From: Polytrichum commune | Lineage: Eukaryota; Streptophyta; Polytrichopsida; Polytrichales; Polytrichaceae | Assembly: GCA_950295325.1 (NCBI GenBank) | Contig: OX485804.1 | Coordinates: forward strand, 15,254,001 to 15,318,000 | Length of the DNA stretch: 64,000 nucleotides | Direction: 5' to 3' | In this document: positions 1 to 10,694 of the stretch, one piece after another | Numbering within the stretch: the first letter of the stretch is position 1 | How the letters are laid out: every line of letters starts with the position of its first letter | Program-made: the position numbers and the translations under genes | The notes under the pieces: model-generated | Seen by the model: only the letters and a program-made list of their open reading frames with translations | Told to the model about the DNA's origin: nothing | The model's database searches: none

Positions 1-72
1 AAAAAAGGTGCTGAAGATTAGAAGCTAGTATGTGGGTGTTAATTGGTTACTTTTCTTAACTAGACATGTGTA
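1..72. other. Flank left of the pogo-like element
   Basis: This is short AT-rich sequence with no gene. It ends in the TA dinucleotide (71-72) that serves as the left target-site duplication of the pogo-like element. Confidence 0.6.
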
Positions 73-1185
73 CAGTCTAACCTTGATAATGTCACCCTTG
101 TTAATAGAACACCTTGATATTGTCACCTAAAAGTTTGAAACCGATTTTCATAGTGTAAAACTCCCTCGTTATTATCCCTATCACCCTTGATAATGTCACT
201 ATTTTTTTTCAAAATCCGTAGTGTAAATGTGATAATATCAAGTATGGATGGATCGTATGGGTGGGCATGGGTTCGATATTATTGTTCATGGGTGAGCATG
301 GGCTAAAGCAAAGCATATTGGGGGTCATTGAATGAGCTCTCATTCAATGCTTTCGGCATAGTGGGATGCCTTGTGTAATTTCAAATTAGATGATCAAACC
401 ATTAGAAATTGTTGGAGAAAGTCCGCCATATTGCATGCAGAGTGGAATGCAGATATAAACAATCTTGATGAACGTATGAAGTCCAAAATGGAGGAAGCAA
501 CTTTGGAATTGGGTAGACTCATCGCCGCATTAAATTTGGGTTTGGATGTTGAAGGCAAGCATGTAGAAAAGCTTTGTCCTTTGGAGTACATAAACATGGA
601 AGGTGAAGATGATTTTGAGGTGGAATTTTCTACTGAGGAGCTTGTGCAACTAGTGCAAGATGGCGAACAAGTTCTTGATTCCATGGAAGTGGACCCATTG
701 ATTGTTGATAGCAGTGATGATGAGTCTAAAGTAGTGAAGCTAAGCGATGCACAAAAATATGCTAAAGATGTTTTGAGTTTTATGGCTAGCCAAGGTTCTC
801 AGATTTTCGGCACTCATGAGTTGTTAGAAATGGAAAAAATCCATGACAAACTCATTAGAATTGGTGTTGCACATTTAACATCAACAAAACAATGTGACAT
901 TAGAAGCTTCTTTGTCTCTAGTGAGAGGTCTTTACCTGATCTCAATGACACATTATGATGTGCTCTTGTTGTTATTCACAATTTTGAATTGGATTTTACA
1001 TTCAAAAACATTGAAGTCTCGTATTTGTTATTTTAAAAAAAAATTGTAATTATATTTTGATTTTCTACATATTTTTTGATAATATCACATTATGCACAAA
1101 ATGTGACATTATCAAGTATGTCACACCTTGTTTATATCATACTTTTTGGTGAAACGGAGGGTGTGACATTATCAAGGTTAGGGTG
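73..1185 (+). mobile_element. Non-autonomous pogo/Tigger-like DNA transposon (Tc1/mariner superfamily)
   Basis: The element is bounded by TA at 71-72 and 1186-1187. Its left end reads CAGTCTAACCTTGATAATGT. The reverse complement of its right end reads CACCCTAACCTTGATAATGT. These are terminal inverted repeats of at least 24 bp that begin with CA and sit on TA, as in pogo elements. Further copies of the GATAATGTCAC motif lie just inside both ends (about 181-199 and 1079-1135). The only coding content is the C-terminal part of a pogo-type transposase (362-958). The DNA-binding and DDE parts are missing, so the copy could move only with help in trans. Confidence 0.85.
362..958 (+). pseudogene. 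C-terminal fragment of pogo-like DDE transposase with PIP-box
   Basis: The frame opens after a stop at 359-361 and begins WDAL..., so the first true codons belong to the middle of a protein. The stretch IRNCWRKSAIL matches the TIxNCFxKxGI segment that follows the DDE domain of pogo/Tigger/Jerky transposases. The middle is acidic (EGEDDFEVEF, DSSDDES). The C-terminus contains QCDIRSFF, an exact Q-x-x-I-x-x-F-F PCNA-interaction box, which is a known feature of pogo transposase tails. There is no ATG near the beginning and no catalytic core, so this is a 5'-deleted transposase inside a short element. About 199 codons are open without a stop, which suggests a recent deletion derivative or constraint on the tail. 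Confidence 0.8.
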
Positions 1186-1187
1186 TA

Positions 1188-2153
1188 TTGGGATCAGTCT
1201 GTGGTTCATTGAAGATCAAACACCATAAAGAGATCGTTAAATAAGAGATCGGACTACGCCTTCATATCTTATTAACTACTCTAGCACACATAATTATAGT
1301 GAACATCCTATGTGACCTTATCCTCGGCACTTCCACCTTCACATACAATTCTTTTCTGGCCGTTGGATTGGGTCGGGAATCACCGTTTTCCGGTTAGCAA
1401 TTATGAATAACACACACAAATTACCATTTCAAGTCTCAGTATCTTTTTGCTTTCTTTCCTTTCGACCGAAGAGATCACACGTGTCCTCCGAGCTCTACTC
1501 TAGTGACCACTGAACTTAGAAGACTACCCATGTTTTGTGAGCACACTCCTATCTCACCGCAACATGTGTAATTTTGTGTCCGCTCTCAACCCTAAACCAC
1601 CCAAATACAGTAACAGGCGTCCAATTAAAACGAGCGACCACGTAAAGGCCCACGTAAGCTTCTTCGTACTCCCACATGCCCGAGTTGGCCACCATTGCCT
1701 TTTGCCGTGAACCGACTTGGACTGGCAGGTACTGTAAGTTAAAAACACAACCGACTTTGGACTGGCCGGCGTCAACGAGCCGAACTTAACTTAATTAAGG
1801 GTGGTCTGCGTGACAGAAGAAGCTTGGAAATTTATAATCGCCTGACATCAGAGGCGGATCATCACATCATAACTCCGCTTGTGAAGCTGTGCCGGCCTTG
1901 AAGTTGATGGAAGGAGAAGCACATTACAGTAGGAGTCGAACTTACTTAATTCAGTAGATGTAATTACTTGGGATTTGGGGAAGCAAGCTCGATCGATCCG
2001 TGCTGAGTCGAGTCGCGAGAGTCCTGTGCTGTTGATGATGCGATCCTCGCTTGATCGATGATCGGCCCTTCTTTTTAATGGCTCCGTAGGGTTTGACCCT
2101 CGAAAGTTCTAGATCATGATGACCATCCAATGTGGACCAAAATTGGGTCGTGA

Positions 2154-2207
<54 letters not shown>

Positions 2208-2347
2208 TTCGGTGCTGTGATACCTTGCTACCCGAGCTGCAGGTGGCTTCCTGTGGGTCCTTGATTTGAAACCCAGAGGATTGTTCCTGATTTTTATCAT
2301 CGGATTCCATAGACTCTGGTGTGGTTGAGGGGAGGTTGGTTGGCTAT
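1188..2347. other. Non-genic stretch with (CT)22 microsatellite
   Basis: No gene is recognised. Positions 1195-1320 belong to a degenerate dispersed repeat family (see findings). A (CT)22 run lies at 2159-2202. The Arg-Glu repeat frames read across it on the minus strand are microsatellite artefacts. Confidence 0.6.
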
Positions 2348-2349
2348 TA

Positions 2350-3091
2350 AGGTAGAGGGTGCTTAAACCAACATGTTAAGCTATTGCACATACATATGGC
2401 TATGTGGTTGATATATAAAATATATATTCATTTTAGCCTTTGGGCTAAACATAGGTATCGAGAAAGAAAATTTATTTGTAGTCTCAATTGAATATTTGAT
2501 GAATATTCAAAGTCAAAACTACTAGCTTCCTTAAACCCATCCATAGGCCCCGTGTATGGCAACCTTGCATATGATGAGGACCCCCACCTTCATTGCCTAG
2601 AACCAACACAACATAGTTGGGTACTGGACCCAAACTACATCAAAGCCCAAGTAGTAATGGTATGCAAAGCCACACGGCTACCTCCATGATCCCACCCGAT
2701 TTGCTTGCAAAACCATCACATTGCATCCCGCGAACCAACCCCCTTGCATCCTGGGAGCCAACCCCCTTGCATCCCGGGAAATGACCCTTTTGTGCTTTGT
2801 GGGCCTACCTCCTTGGCGTTGTGAATAGAATGGCTAGAATAGGCATTGACAAGCCACCCTAATCCCACCTTGAACCAACCCAAGATAGAGTGGAGCCCGT
2901 TACCTACCCTACATGGAGGTTGTGAAGGCCACTATGAGGTGGCACCACTAATGGCACCTAAAACCGTCACTCCGTGGGCCCAGACACTCTTACATTGCCG
3001 GGTACGGTTCAAGGTCGTAGAGTGTTGACAATTGGGAGGCGTTTATAGGTGTTCGTTTTGGATGGGGTGTTGGTTTAAGCACCCTCTACCT
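2350..3091. mobile_element. 742-bp non-autonomous TIR element with TA target duplication
   Basis: The left end AGGTAGAGGGTGCTTAAACC is repeated inverted at the right end, with the match continuing for about 25 bp. TA flanks both sides (2348-2349 and 3092-3093). No transposase remains inside. The interior holds three short tandem units of a CTTGCATCCCGGGA type around 2715-2780. A related left terminus is present at about 10829, where TA again precedes AGGTAGAGGGTGCT, so this is a small family in the window. TA target and TIR suggest the Tc1/mariner superfamily, but that is inferred from the target site only. Confidence 0.75.
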
Positions 3092-3093
3092 TA

Positions 3094-3362
3094 GGTTAGT
3101 AATGGCGATTGAGCACACAAGCACTCATGAATAGTATTTAGGCCAATGAACATTTTTGAGCATCCAAATCTACAAGTCTTGAGGTATAACTTCCCATCCC
3201 ATCACATGTAATAGGGTTATATGCAAAGTGATAACGCACTTCATAATAGACCTCACATACATTTTGTGCACACTGTTTGGAAACCCATACAAGAGAATAA
3301 CATGACGACTCCGATGTTAGCACGGCCATGAGTTGTGGTGTTCCTTCATCTTCAAGTTGGCA

Positions 3363-3365
<3 letters not shown>
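3094..3365. other. Short spacer without recognised content
   Basis: Nothing recognisable lies between the TIR element and the tail of the LINE. Confidence 0.5.
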
Positions 3366-3397
<32 letters not shown>

Positions 3398-4408
3398 CTG
3401 GTCCCGACTAGGGGGGCCGGAGTGAATAAAGTGTATGTTCGTAGGACATCCGTGGCCATACCCCAGGGTAGTGGCGTTGCATGTAATACTACTTCACCCT
3501 TTGCAGGGAGTAGACACTATGCTAGTAACTAGTGGTTTAACCGGGGGGGGGGGGGGGTGTGTTGGGTTCATAATTTTCAATTTTCTAATTTTCTAATTAT
3601 GATTTTGTAAGTCTGTGATGGGTTGTCTATTTTCTATCCGTCTTTTATGGATTTATATTGAGTGTGTGTATTGTATGGCGATTATATTGATTTGTTTAAA
3701 CGTGCTCCTAATTTGTGATGTAGGGAGTTTAAGCTTTGTCTCGAGTTCGTTCATCGAGGGGATGTGAGTTGTGGCTCTGGCACCTGATGCTAATACAATA
3801 AGTAGGGCTACGTTCCAACCTCTTGCTATTATATTGCTGATGAGTGGTTGATATTTTGTAACTTTCCGTTCTCTTGTTTCAGCAGAGAAATTGTCATTGC
3901 AGTATGTGAATTCAATGAATTGCATAGTAATTGTTGGTGTAGGTGCTTCTGGTGGTGGGGAGTTGTATGGGTGGCCTAAGATGCATATTATGTCGGGTTT
4001 GAGCCTAGCATTACAATGGCATCTTTGGGTGTCGCATGTGTATGGTAGTAACCATGTTGGTACTGTGTTTTCTTGGGGTAGTTCATTGTATGTGCTTGTA
4101 TTCATAAGTATGTAATGTCTTGTTACTTTGTTTGAGACAAGAAGCTTGCGTATTTCCCATACCGCTTTGTTATGTCTGTTTGTTATGAGCGCGTGGATGT
4201 GTTGTTGTTTACATTTTAGGAGTACATGTAGCCATGTGTCTGCTTCTAGTGAGTTACAAATAGGACATGTATGGGATGGATATGCGTTTCTACCAAAGAA
4301 GAGTTGTTTCCGAGCATGTCCCATATATTGTCCGGTTCGGAATTTTACTAGGCATGTTTTTTGTCTATCCGTGATGAAAAGTTGGCATAATCTTAAGTAT
4401 GTTTTCAA
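3366..4408 (-). mobile_element. 5'-truncated LINE (RLE type), 3' half
   Basis: The element runs on the minus strand. Its coding remnant (3653-4408) is followed by a 3' UTR of about 285 bp that ends in an (AAG)n/(CTT)n tail at 3366-3396. The last 30-60 bases before the tail share the motif GGGGCCGGCGTGAATGAAGT (written on the plus strand, with small differences) with two short, TSD-flanked insertions at 14195 and 22346. That identifies the shared end of the family. A 15-base G run lies at 3543-3557. The 5' boundary is only the end of the open frame; the truncation point was not identified. Confidence 0.7.
3653..4408 (-). pseudogene. LINE polymerase C-terminus: CCHC knuckle and restriction-like endonuclease
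   Basis: This 251-codon open frame begins with TTG and no true start, so it is the tail of a longer reverse-transcriptase polyprotein. It shows CPIC...H...C (C48, C51, H61, C66), the CCHC zinc knuckle placed after the RT domain in R2-like LINEs. This is followed by LKPDII (P138, D139) and FIEFTYCND (E166), with K182 and K185-Y near 186, which is the spacing of the PD-(D/E)xK restriction-like endonuclease domain. The frame is intact through this region. The RT and N-terminal DNA-binding parts are absent. Land plants mostly carry APE-type L1 and RTE LINEs, so an RLE-type tail is notable. The family assignment is from motifs and memory, without a search. Confidence 0.72.
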
Positions 4409-4825
4409 AATGGGGATTCACAAGGATTGCGTGGACTCCTTTTAGAGGTGAACATCTTGAATGGACACAAACAAACTGAGACACACCTATTTTCTTCAAA
4501 CTTAAAGCACATTTATAGGTTTTTGTACAGTTGATTGAAAACATTGAGTTCAATCAAATAATCTACCTTGTGATTGTGTGGATTGTAGTGATAGGGTGCA
4601 CCAAAACTTAAAATGCTAGGAAAATCACCCTTCCCAACATTCTTCAACTTTACGTGACGTTGCCTCAAAGTTCTCATGGGATCTTGATTAAGGCCAAAAA
4701 AAAAAGGTACATACACACACAATACAAATAGGTACAGGAAATGCAATTCTCTCACCTTAATTGTAGGTTCACTTTAATGGTGTCTGCACTCAGTATGAAG
4801 AATCGTTTCCAAGCTCCAAATGGAA
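4409..4825. other. Non-genic
   Basis: No recognisable gene or element was seen. Short open frames here do not resemble proteins. Confidence 0.5.
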
Positions 4826-5386
4826 TTTGTAGTCCACTTTTAGATTTACACCTTCGATTCTTTTCACATCAAGAAACATGTAATGTAGACGTGCCTAATT
4901 CGGTAACTTGTCTTAATTAGACATCTTTGTTTGAGTGGTATGTGGTTAGACCTGGTTCCAAGGACGACTATCAAAAAATACATGTTTAAAAGAGAATGGA
5001 CTTCAAAACATGATAACCATTCTAAGTTCAATAGTCAACATATTTGAGAGGACTTGTATGACCATTTGATGAGCATGAGAATCTTCACTTTGACAATGAA
5101 GTTTGTAGTTCACTTTTGGTTTTACAACTTCGATTCTTTTCACATCAAGAAACATGTAATGTAGATGTGCCTAATTTGGTAACTTGTCTTAATTGGACAC
5201 CTTTGTTTGAGTGGTATGTGGTTAGAGTTGGCTCCAAGAACGAATCCAAAAGATGCACGTTTAAAAGAGAATGGACTATGTGCTCAAAACATGATGACAT
5301 TTCTAAGCTCAATAGTCAACATTATCGACAAGACCTATATGACCATTTAATGAGCATGAGAATCTACACTTTGACAATGAATCAAG
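4826..5386 (+). repeat. Tandem duplication of a ~276-bp dispersed repeat
   Basis: Two adjacent copies (about 4826-5096 and 5102-5386) start TTTGTAGT(C/T)CACTTTT and share most of their sequence, including TTTGAGTGGTATGTGGTTAG and ATGAGCATGAGAATC. Divergence is moderate. The 118-codon frame at 5116 lies in the second copy but is broken by stops in the first, so I do not treat it as a gene. Fragments of the same family recur at 1195, 11690, 12025, 15010, 22250 and 23570. Confidence 0.75.
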
Positions 5387-6558
5387 TAGCGATATCAACT
5401 TTGAATATTATGGGGAAAGTAACTTTGACCTCAATAATAACCATCTTGACCAACCATGTGTTCATATCCTAGGAGAAGTGAACTAGTCGAAAATAGTAAC
5501 CATTTAGGACCCATCTACCTTATGCGAGTGTCACGGTCCACTTCGGATGATACCCGTCCCAAAGCACCAAATTGAGATTGTATTCCACTTTAGGTTTTCT
5601 AAATTCACTCCAATTCTTTTCAAATTAAAGACATGGGCATGCGAGTGTACGTCATGATAGAGTAAGCAATGTCTTAGAGGATTCCAAATGAAGCACATTG
5701 GTTGTCTTCCCTTGGCTAAAGTTTTGTAACACCCATTGGTGGGGGGGGGGGGAAGGGGTGAAAATACAAGGAACATTATATACCTCGGTGGTTTCTATTT
5801 AAAACCAAGTAGACCTTTAGATCAAAATAAGAGAGTCATCTTTAATCTAGCGAGACACAACTGAAATAAATCAACAACAAACTTGGGAGGATGCAAAGTC
5901 TCATTCTCCTTCAACGTCTTCTATAGTTAAATGTAGCATAATAACAAATGTGGACTCATGGTATGCTATAGCCGGGAAGATTGGTATGTAGGCCCATAAC
6001 CCCAATCGTGTGCACATTACTTCATCTTTTCTACCATAAAAACATGATTATTTTCCCAACATATTATTTACAATTGGGTTTCTTGGCAAATTATGGCCAT
6101 TCGGTGTCTACATCTATGCACTTCATTACATCACGTTGAAGCTATACGTAGAGTCTACTTCATCAAATGTTATGGTGTGTGTGAAACGCACGTACAAGTT
6201 TGATGATGAAAGTCTTCAATGAATGTGTTCATCAACTTTCTCACCGGATTCATATCTATACTATTAAATTACACATTGTCATGGGCAGCTGTCAAGCTGC
6301 TTGGCAATAAATACCACATTTTCATTCATATGCCCAATTGTTTTTAAAACATGGGAAGAAAAATAATAGGTGTTTCATCTTGCATTGGTCATGAGCAACT
6401 ACGATTTGGATGACATGACAACTCTCAAGTTTTGCAGGCGAAGTTTCGTGTCGAAAAAAATGATAAGATGTTTGAATGAGTCGTGATTCAAAACATAAAC
6501 CCTCATATTCTATAATAAGGTTTTAAATTATGCCGTTTGTGTTGCAATGGTTTTTGTT
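5387..6558. other. Non-genic, with poly-G tract
   Basis: No gene is recognised. A run of 12 or more G lies at about 5739-5752. Confidence 0.5.
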
Positions 6559-7762
6559 CTACGCCGTTTATGGTATTCACTGTCATGTACACTATTTGCG
6601 AAGGGCCTAAACTAGATACCTAGAGGTTTCAAAGTGTCACCTCCACTACTTGCCAATATGATATTATTCATCAAAACAACTGACTTTTTAAAGTGAAAAA
6701 AAATTACATTGTGACATTTAGAGTAGCAATTTGGGATACTTGAGATGATAGTTTTGCGTTTAGTATTCAAGGGGTAGATATCATTGAGCATATTAATGGC
6801 CAGTGTCATGTGTTGACATTCTAGTATGCAAGAGGAAGGTATTCTTAAGTGTATTGATGCCAAGTATCATTTTGTGTACACTTTAATCAATTTGTAGACC
6901 ATTGTGTAACATAGGCATACACCTCATACCATTATTGAACGTACTCATGCCAAAATATTAGTAAGCACACTTGAATGCCAAGTCCTAATGTGGCATTAAA
7001 GGCAAGGCCACTCACCCTGCCTTTGCATATGCAAATGCACTTTTACATCTGCAATGCACATGCGGATGCACATGCGGATGCAAGGAAGTTGCCCACTCAC
7101 CCGTGTGTAATTCAAACTTGTATGAAAAATGATGCGAGAAACCTCAAACTCCTTGCATATGTGAGAGATATGCAGGGAGGGCTACACATAATAAGACAAT
7201 TTTTTTTTTAAACCTTTGACCTACTACTTTTCTCTAGTATCAACTAGTTATAGATGAACCAGATGAGTTTGAGAAATAACCGGTTGAGGTTTGAGACTTT
7301 AGGAAAATTACTAACTACGGATGAACCAGATGAGTTTGAGAAACAGTTGGTTGAGGGTTCAGACTTCATGAATATTATTAGTTATAGACGAATGGGAAGA
7401 GTTTGAGGAATAAGCGGTCGAGGTTTGAGACTTCAAAAAATTAACCATCACAAACGAACTGGATGAGTTTAAAAAATAACCAATTGAAGTTCATGACTTC
7501 AGAAAATTACCAATCATTTTTAGAGGAATTTCAAAAGTTAGTATATGAAAATATTGCAAGATGAGTGGTAGTTTTGCATGGGTTTCCATCTGCATCTTGG
7601 ACGGAACCCACTTTTCATTCTTAGATGCAGATGCAATTCCAAGAATGTCCAGGCTTGCTCTAATGATGAAGTTGTTCGTCATTGGTGTAACCTACCATAT
7701 GCCTCAAAATATGATAAGTGAAACTATTACGCATGTGACACTAAATATTGCAAACGGTGTAG
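6559..7762. mobile_element. TIR element family A, copy 1 (with nested repeat B)
   Basis: The left terminus CTACGCCGTTTATGGTATTC and the right terminus (reverse complement CTACACCGTTTGCAATATTT) are imperfect inverted repeats of about 34 bp. The internal sequence closely matches the copies at 10118-10470 and 17251-17910, for example AAGGGCCTAA and GTATGCAAGAGGAA. Relative to the 17251 copy this one has extra sequence from about 7001 to 7661, which is a second repeat (B) inserted into it. No coding capacity remains. The best-preserved ends of this family begin with CACTA, so a CACTA-like origin is possible but unproven. Confidence 0.7.
7001..7661 (+). repeat. Dispersed repeat B, copy 1, containing a ~70-bp tandem array
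   Basis: It starts GGCAAGGCCACTCACCCTGC and ends near CAGGCTTGCTCT. The same start, end and interior occur inverted at 27667-28491. Positions 7253-7520 hold four tandem units of about 70 bp, built around GATGAGTTTGAGAAATAACC and GAAAATTAC. The 28-kb copy shows only one such unit, so copy number changed after the copies separated. Confidence 0.7.
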
Positions 7763-8062
7763 TATCTATATATATATATAAACATAAACGCTTATGGAAA
7801 AGGATCTAGACCGTAATAGTAATGTGACATGGAGAATTATGCCTTGTGAATGTGCTCTACATACCTACATGTGTTGGAATTCTGTTACTATTTGTAGATT
7901 GTGCCTAAAGAAGGCAGAATAGAAAGCCTGAGTTAGTGCCTACCAACTAGGCCCCTCCACATATTTATACATACATAGACTTAGAAAAAAATAAAAATAA
8001 AAATAAAAGCAAAAACTCTATCCACCTTTTACAAATCAACCTGTGCTGTGCGTGAGTCTATC
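7763..8062. other. Non-genic
   Basis: Nothing recognisable apart from a short (TA)n run at about 7769-7781, inside and beside the end of the preceding element. Confidence 0.5.
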
Positions 8063-8289
8063 CACTACACCATTTATTGTATTTAGTATCACTTATTGTT
8101 CGGAGTTATGTAGTGTTATAATTATTTATTAAGAATGTAATATTTTACCAAGAAAAGTGATTTATGTTCTATAATGTCCAAACAACGTCTTCAACTTTCG
8201 TCAATAAAAATTAAACTCATGAGTAAGAAGTAATTGCATCATGTATTTTCAAATAGTAAGTGACACTAAATTCCATAAACGGTGTATTG
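8063..8289. mobile_element. 227-bp MITE of TIR family A
   Basis: The left end CACTACACCATTTATTGTAT and the reverse complement of the right end CAATACACCGTTTATGGAAT form inverted repeats of about 38 bp with few mismatches. These ends match those of the longer family A elements at 6559 and 17251, so this is an internal-deletion derivative. An interior segment (ATAATTAT...AATGTAATATTT...TTATGTTCTATAATGTCC) recurs at 59697-59770. No clear target duplication is preserved. Confidence 0.75.
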
Positions 8290-8394
8290 GGAAGTAAATA
8301 TACATATGTATGTATTAAATATACAAGTATCTATGCAAGGATCTACCTAGTATGTACTATGACGCTTGCATTCAAGGGACGTTAGACCTCCCCC

Positions 8395-9640
8395 TACAAA
8401 CTTTTAGGGGGAGGTGGTGGATAGGGGTCAAAAAAGCACCCCAATTTTACATATATATCTATATATATATATATATATATAATCAATATTTTCCAAACCC
8501 AACTGAAAATTGCTACATGTCTTGCCCAACTTCCAAAAAGGCATTGCTTTGTATTTTTGAAGGACGCTTGTTCACACATCCCATATTGAGTGCATTTCAC
8601 CTTCAAGGTCCAAGATCCAATGTATATGTGCACTCTCACTTAGGAAGTAAGTAATCGATTGGGATTTCATTCCCAAAGTGAAACCATCAATAAAACATGT
8701 AATTAACTTAGAAGTAAAAAAAAACACTACAAAATCCTCACTATCATTGAGGTTATAATTTTTGTAACTTACCATTTGAAGGGGTCTTTGTCATTCTATA
8801 ATGAATCTTATGTGTAATTAATGTGTTGATTTTAGCATGTGTATTTTATGACAGATCAGGTTATGCCTTCTACCACAAGTATTCATACACATTCAAACTA
8901 GTTAAACGTGTTCAAATGTAGTCACGCATAGATAACAGTGATTGAAGGTAATTGAGCACAAGGCCTATGTTTCTACAAGTGTTCATACACATTGAAGCTG
9001 ATTAAACCTATTAAGTGCAAGTAATGTTAGAATTAATTAGGCTTAGTTAGTGTGGTAAGCATAATTTCTGATTTGATTAGGCTTGATTAGGCTTAATCAA
9101 TATTAATTAGGTTTGTCAAGCTCAATTAGGCTCAATATGCTTGATTACATTTAATCACGCTTAATTAGGTTGAATGTGTATGAATACTTGTGAAAGTAGA
9201 AAGTATTACCTAAAATATTATAAAATATACTACTAAAATCAACACATTGATTTAACTTTCACTTTAGAATGACAAAGACCTCTTCAAATCGTAAGTCATA
9301 GAAATTATAACCTCAATGCTAGCGAGGATTTTGTAACGTTTTTGACTTCCAAGTTAATTACATGTTTTATTGACGGGTTTCACTCCGGGAATGAAATCCC
9401 AATCAATTGCTTACTTCCTAAGTGGAAGTGCACATATACACTGGATCTTGGACCTTGAAGGTGAAGAAGACTCAATATGGGACAAGCAACTTTCAAGAAT
9501 GCAAGGACAATTCTTTTTTGTTTTTGCTTTTCTTTGGAAGATAGACAAGACAAACAACAATTTTCAGACGGATTCAAAAAAATCTCAAACTTTTTGTGGG
9601 GGGCTGCCCCAACTCCTATCCACCCCCCCCCCCCCCCCTT
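8395..9640. repeat. 1.25-kb foldback with ~500-bp inverted arms
   Basis: Sequence from about 8400 to 8935 is repeated in reverse complement from about 9640 down to 9150. Shared blocks include CACCTTCAAGGTCCAAGATC, AATAAAACATGTAATTAACT and AGTATTCATACACATTCAA. The loop (about 8935-9150) is rich in ATTAGGCTTGATT units. The right arm carries a 16-base C run (9623-9638) and the left arm a (TA)n run. The pairs of open frames seen on opposite strands here are mirror images of the arms, not genes. It could be a foldback transposon or two inverted copies of one element. Confidence 0.75.
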
Positions 9641-9784
9641 GCATTCCACATCACAAACTTGGATGCTTTTGAATATTTCAACACACATCAAAGTTATCCA
9701 TAAAATTTGAGACTCAGGGTCAAATATTGGGCTTACACCATAATTTTATTAGTATTGCATGAGATGTTTTTGTTGTTAAAAGCA

Positions 9785-9985
9785 GTGTGAGGAAAATTTC
9801 TGGGCATAATGATCGGTCAAGATCCTAGTGGTTTTCAAGTTCAACCGGTTACATGTTGTGATCTTTTGGTTTTTCTTCATGAACGTGAGGTGTATGTTCC
9901 ATAGATTCCTCTAAACCGATTGGTAATTTTCGTGAAGCCTTGAGCTTCGACTGCTTTTCTCTCAAACTAACCCACCGGTTTCATC
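9785..9985 (+). repeat. Dispersed repeat C, copy 1
   Basis: This segment shares blocks such as ATGTTCCATAGATTCCTCTA and AACCGGTTACAT with 16395-16590 (same strand) and 18950-19160 (opposite strand). Parts of it (TTTGAGAAATAACCGG in reverse) also occur in repeat B at 7253-7520 and 27820-27890. Confidence 0.65.
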
Positions 9986-10117
9986 TGCTAAGAGTGGTTG
10001 GTTAGGAGGCTGGAATAGGCACGAGTGCAAACTTGTCAGCCCATATCTATTGTAAAGCGCTTTGGATTTGGCACCTGAGGCAGGATTTGATCCTCATGGG
10101 AACAAATCTCACTAAGT
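9986..10117. other. Spacer
   Basis: Nothing recognisable. Confidence 0.5.
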
Positions 10118-10470
10118 ACTCCGTTTAGGGTATTGAGTGTCACGTACACTATTTTCAAAGGGCCTAAGCTAGGCGTCGTGAGGTCTTAAAGCGTCGCATC
10201 CGTGAATTTGTCAATATGATATTATTTGTCACCATAACTAACTTTTTTTGAGTGACACTTTATTTTTATTTAGACATTTAGCATAGTACATTGGCAAGCT
10301 TGAGATGATAATTTTGTATTTTAGTATGCAAGGGGAGATATCATTGAGCATACTGATGGCAAGTATCATGTGTCTACATTTCGGTATGCAAGAGGAAATA
10401 TGTTCTTGAGCATACGTACTAATAGCAAGTATCGTTTGTGTACACTTTAGTCAACTTGTAGACCATTATA
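10118..10470 (+). repeat. TIR family A fragment (left half)
   Basis: The left terminus TCCGTTTAGGGTATTGAGTG and about 350 bp of following sequence match the left half of the 17251-17910 copy. The right terminus is not present, so the copy is truncated near 10470. Confidence 0.65.
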
Positions 10471-10611
10471 TACATGAGATGATGTTCAAGGCGTTGGAAA
10501 CAAGCGGGGAACATGTTTTGAGCCTAACTCCTCGCATGATCGTTTATTTTGCGTTAGTGACCAATTGCAGGCTCCTTCATTTCACCTTGTGGAAGGCCGT
10601 TAGGACAGGGA

Positions 10612-10694
10612 GGGCGTACCAACCCATACATTGGTCCCTTGTTGGATGATTGTAGCCATGCCTCCAAGGCACTAGTGTATGGGTTGTTTCACCC
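10612..10694. mobile_element. 83-bp foldback MITE, copy 1
   Basis: This near-palindrome starts GGGCGTACCAACCCATACAT and ends with the imperfect reverse complement (GTATGGGTTGTTTCACCC). A second copy of exactly the same length lies at 15681-15763, which supports the boundaries. Confidence 0.65.

Noticed and set aside
1951-2310. Arg/Glu-repeat minus-strand frames
   Set aside because: They are produced by a (CT)22 microsatellite and have no other protein-like feature.
5116-5472. 118-codon frame
   Set aside because: It lies in a tandem repeat whose other copy is full of stops.
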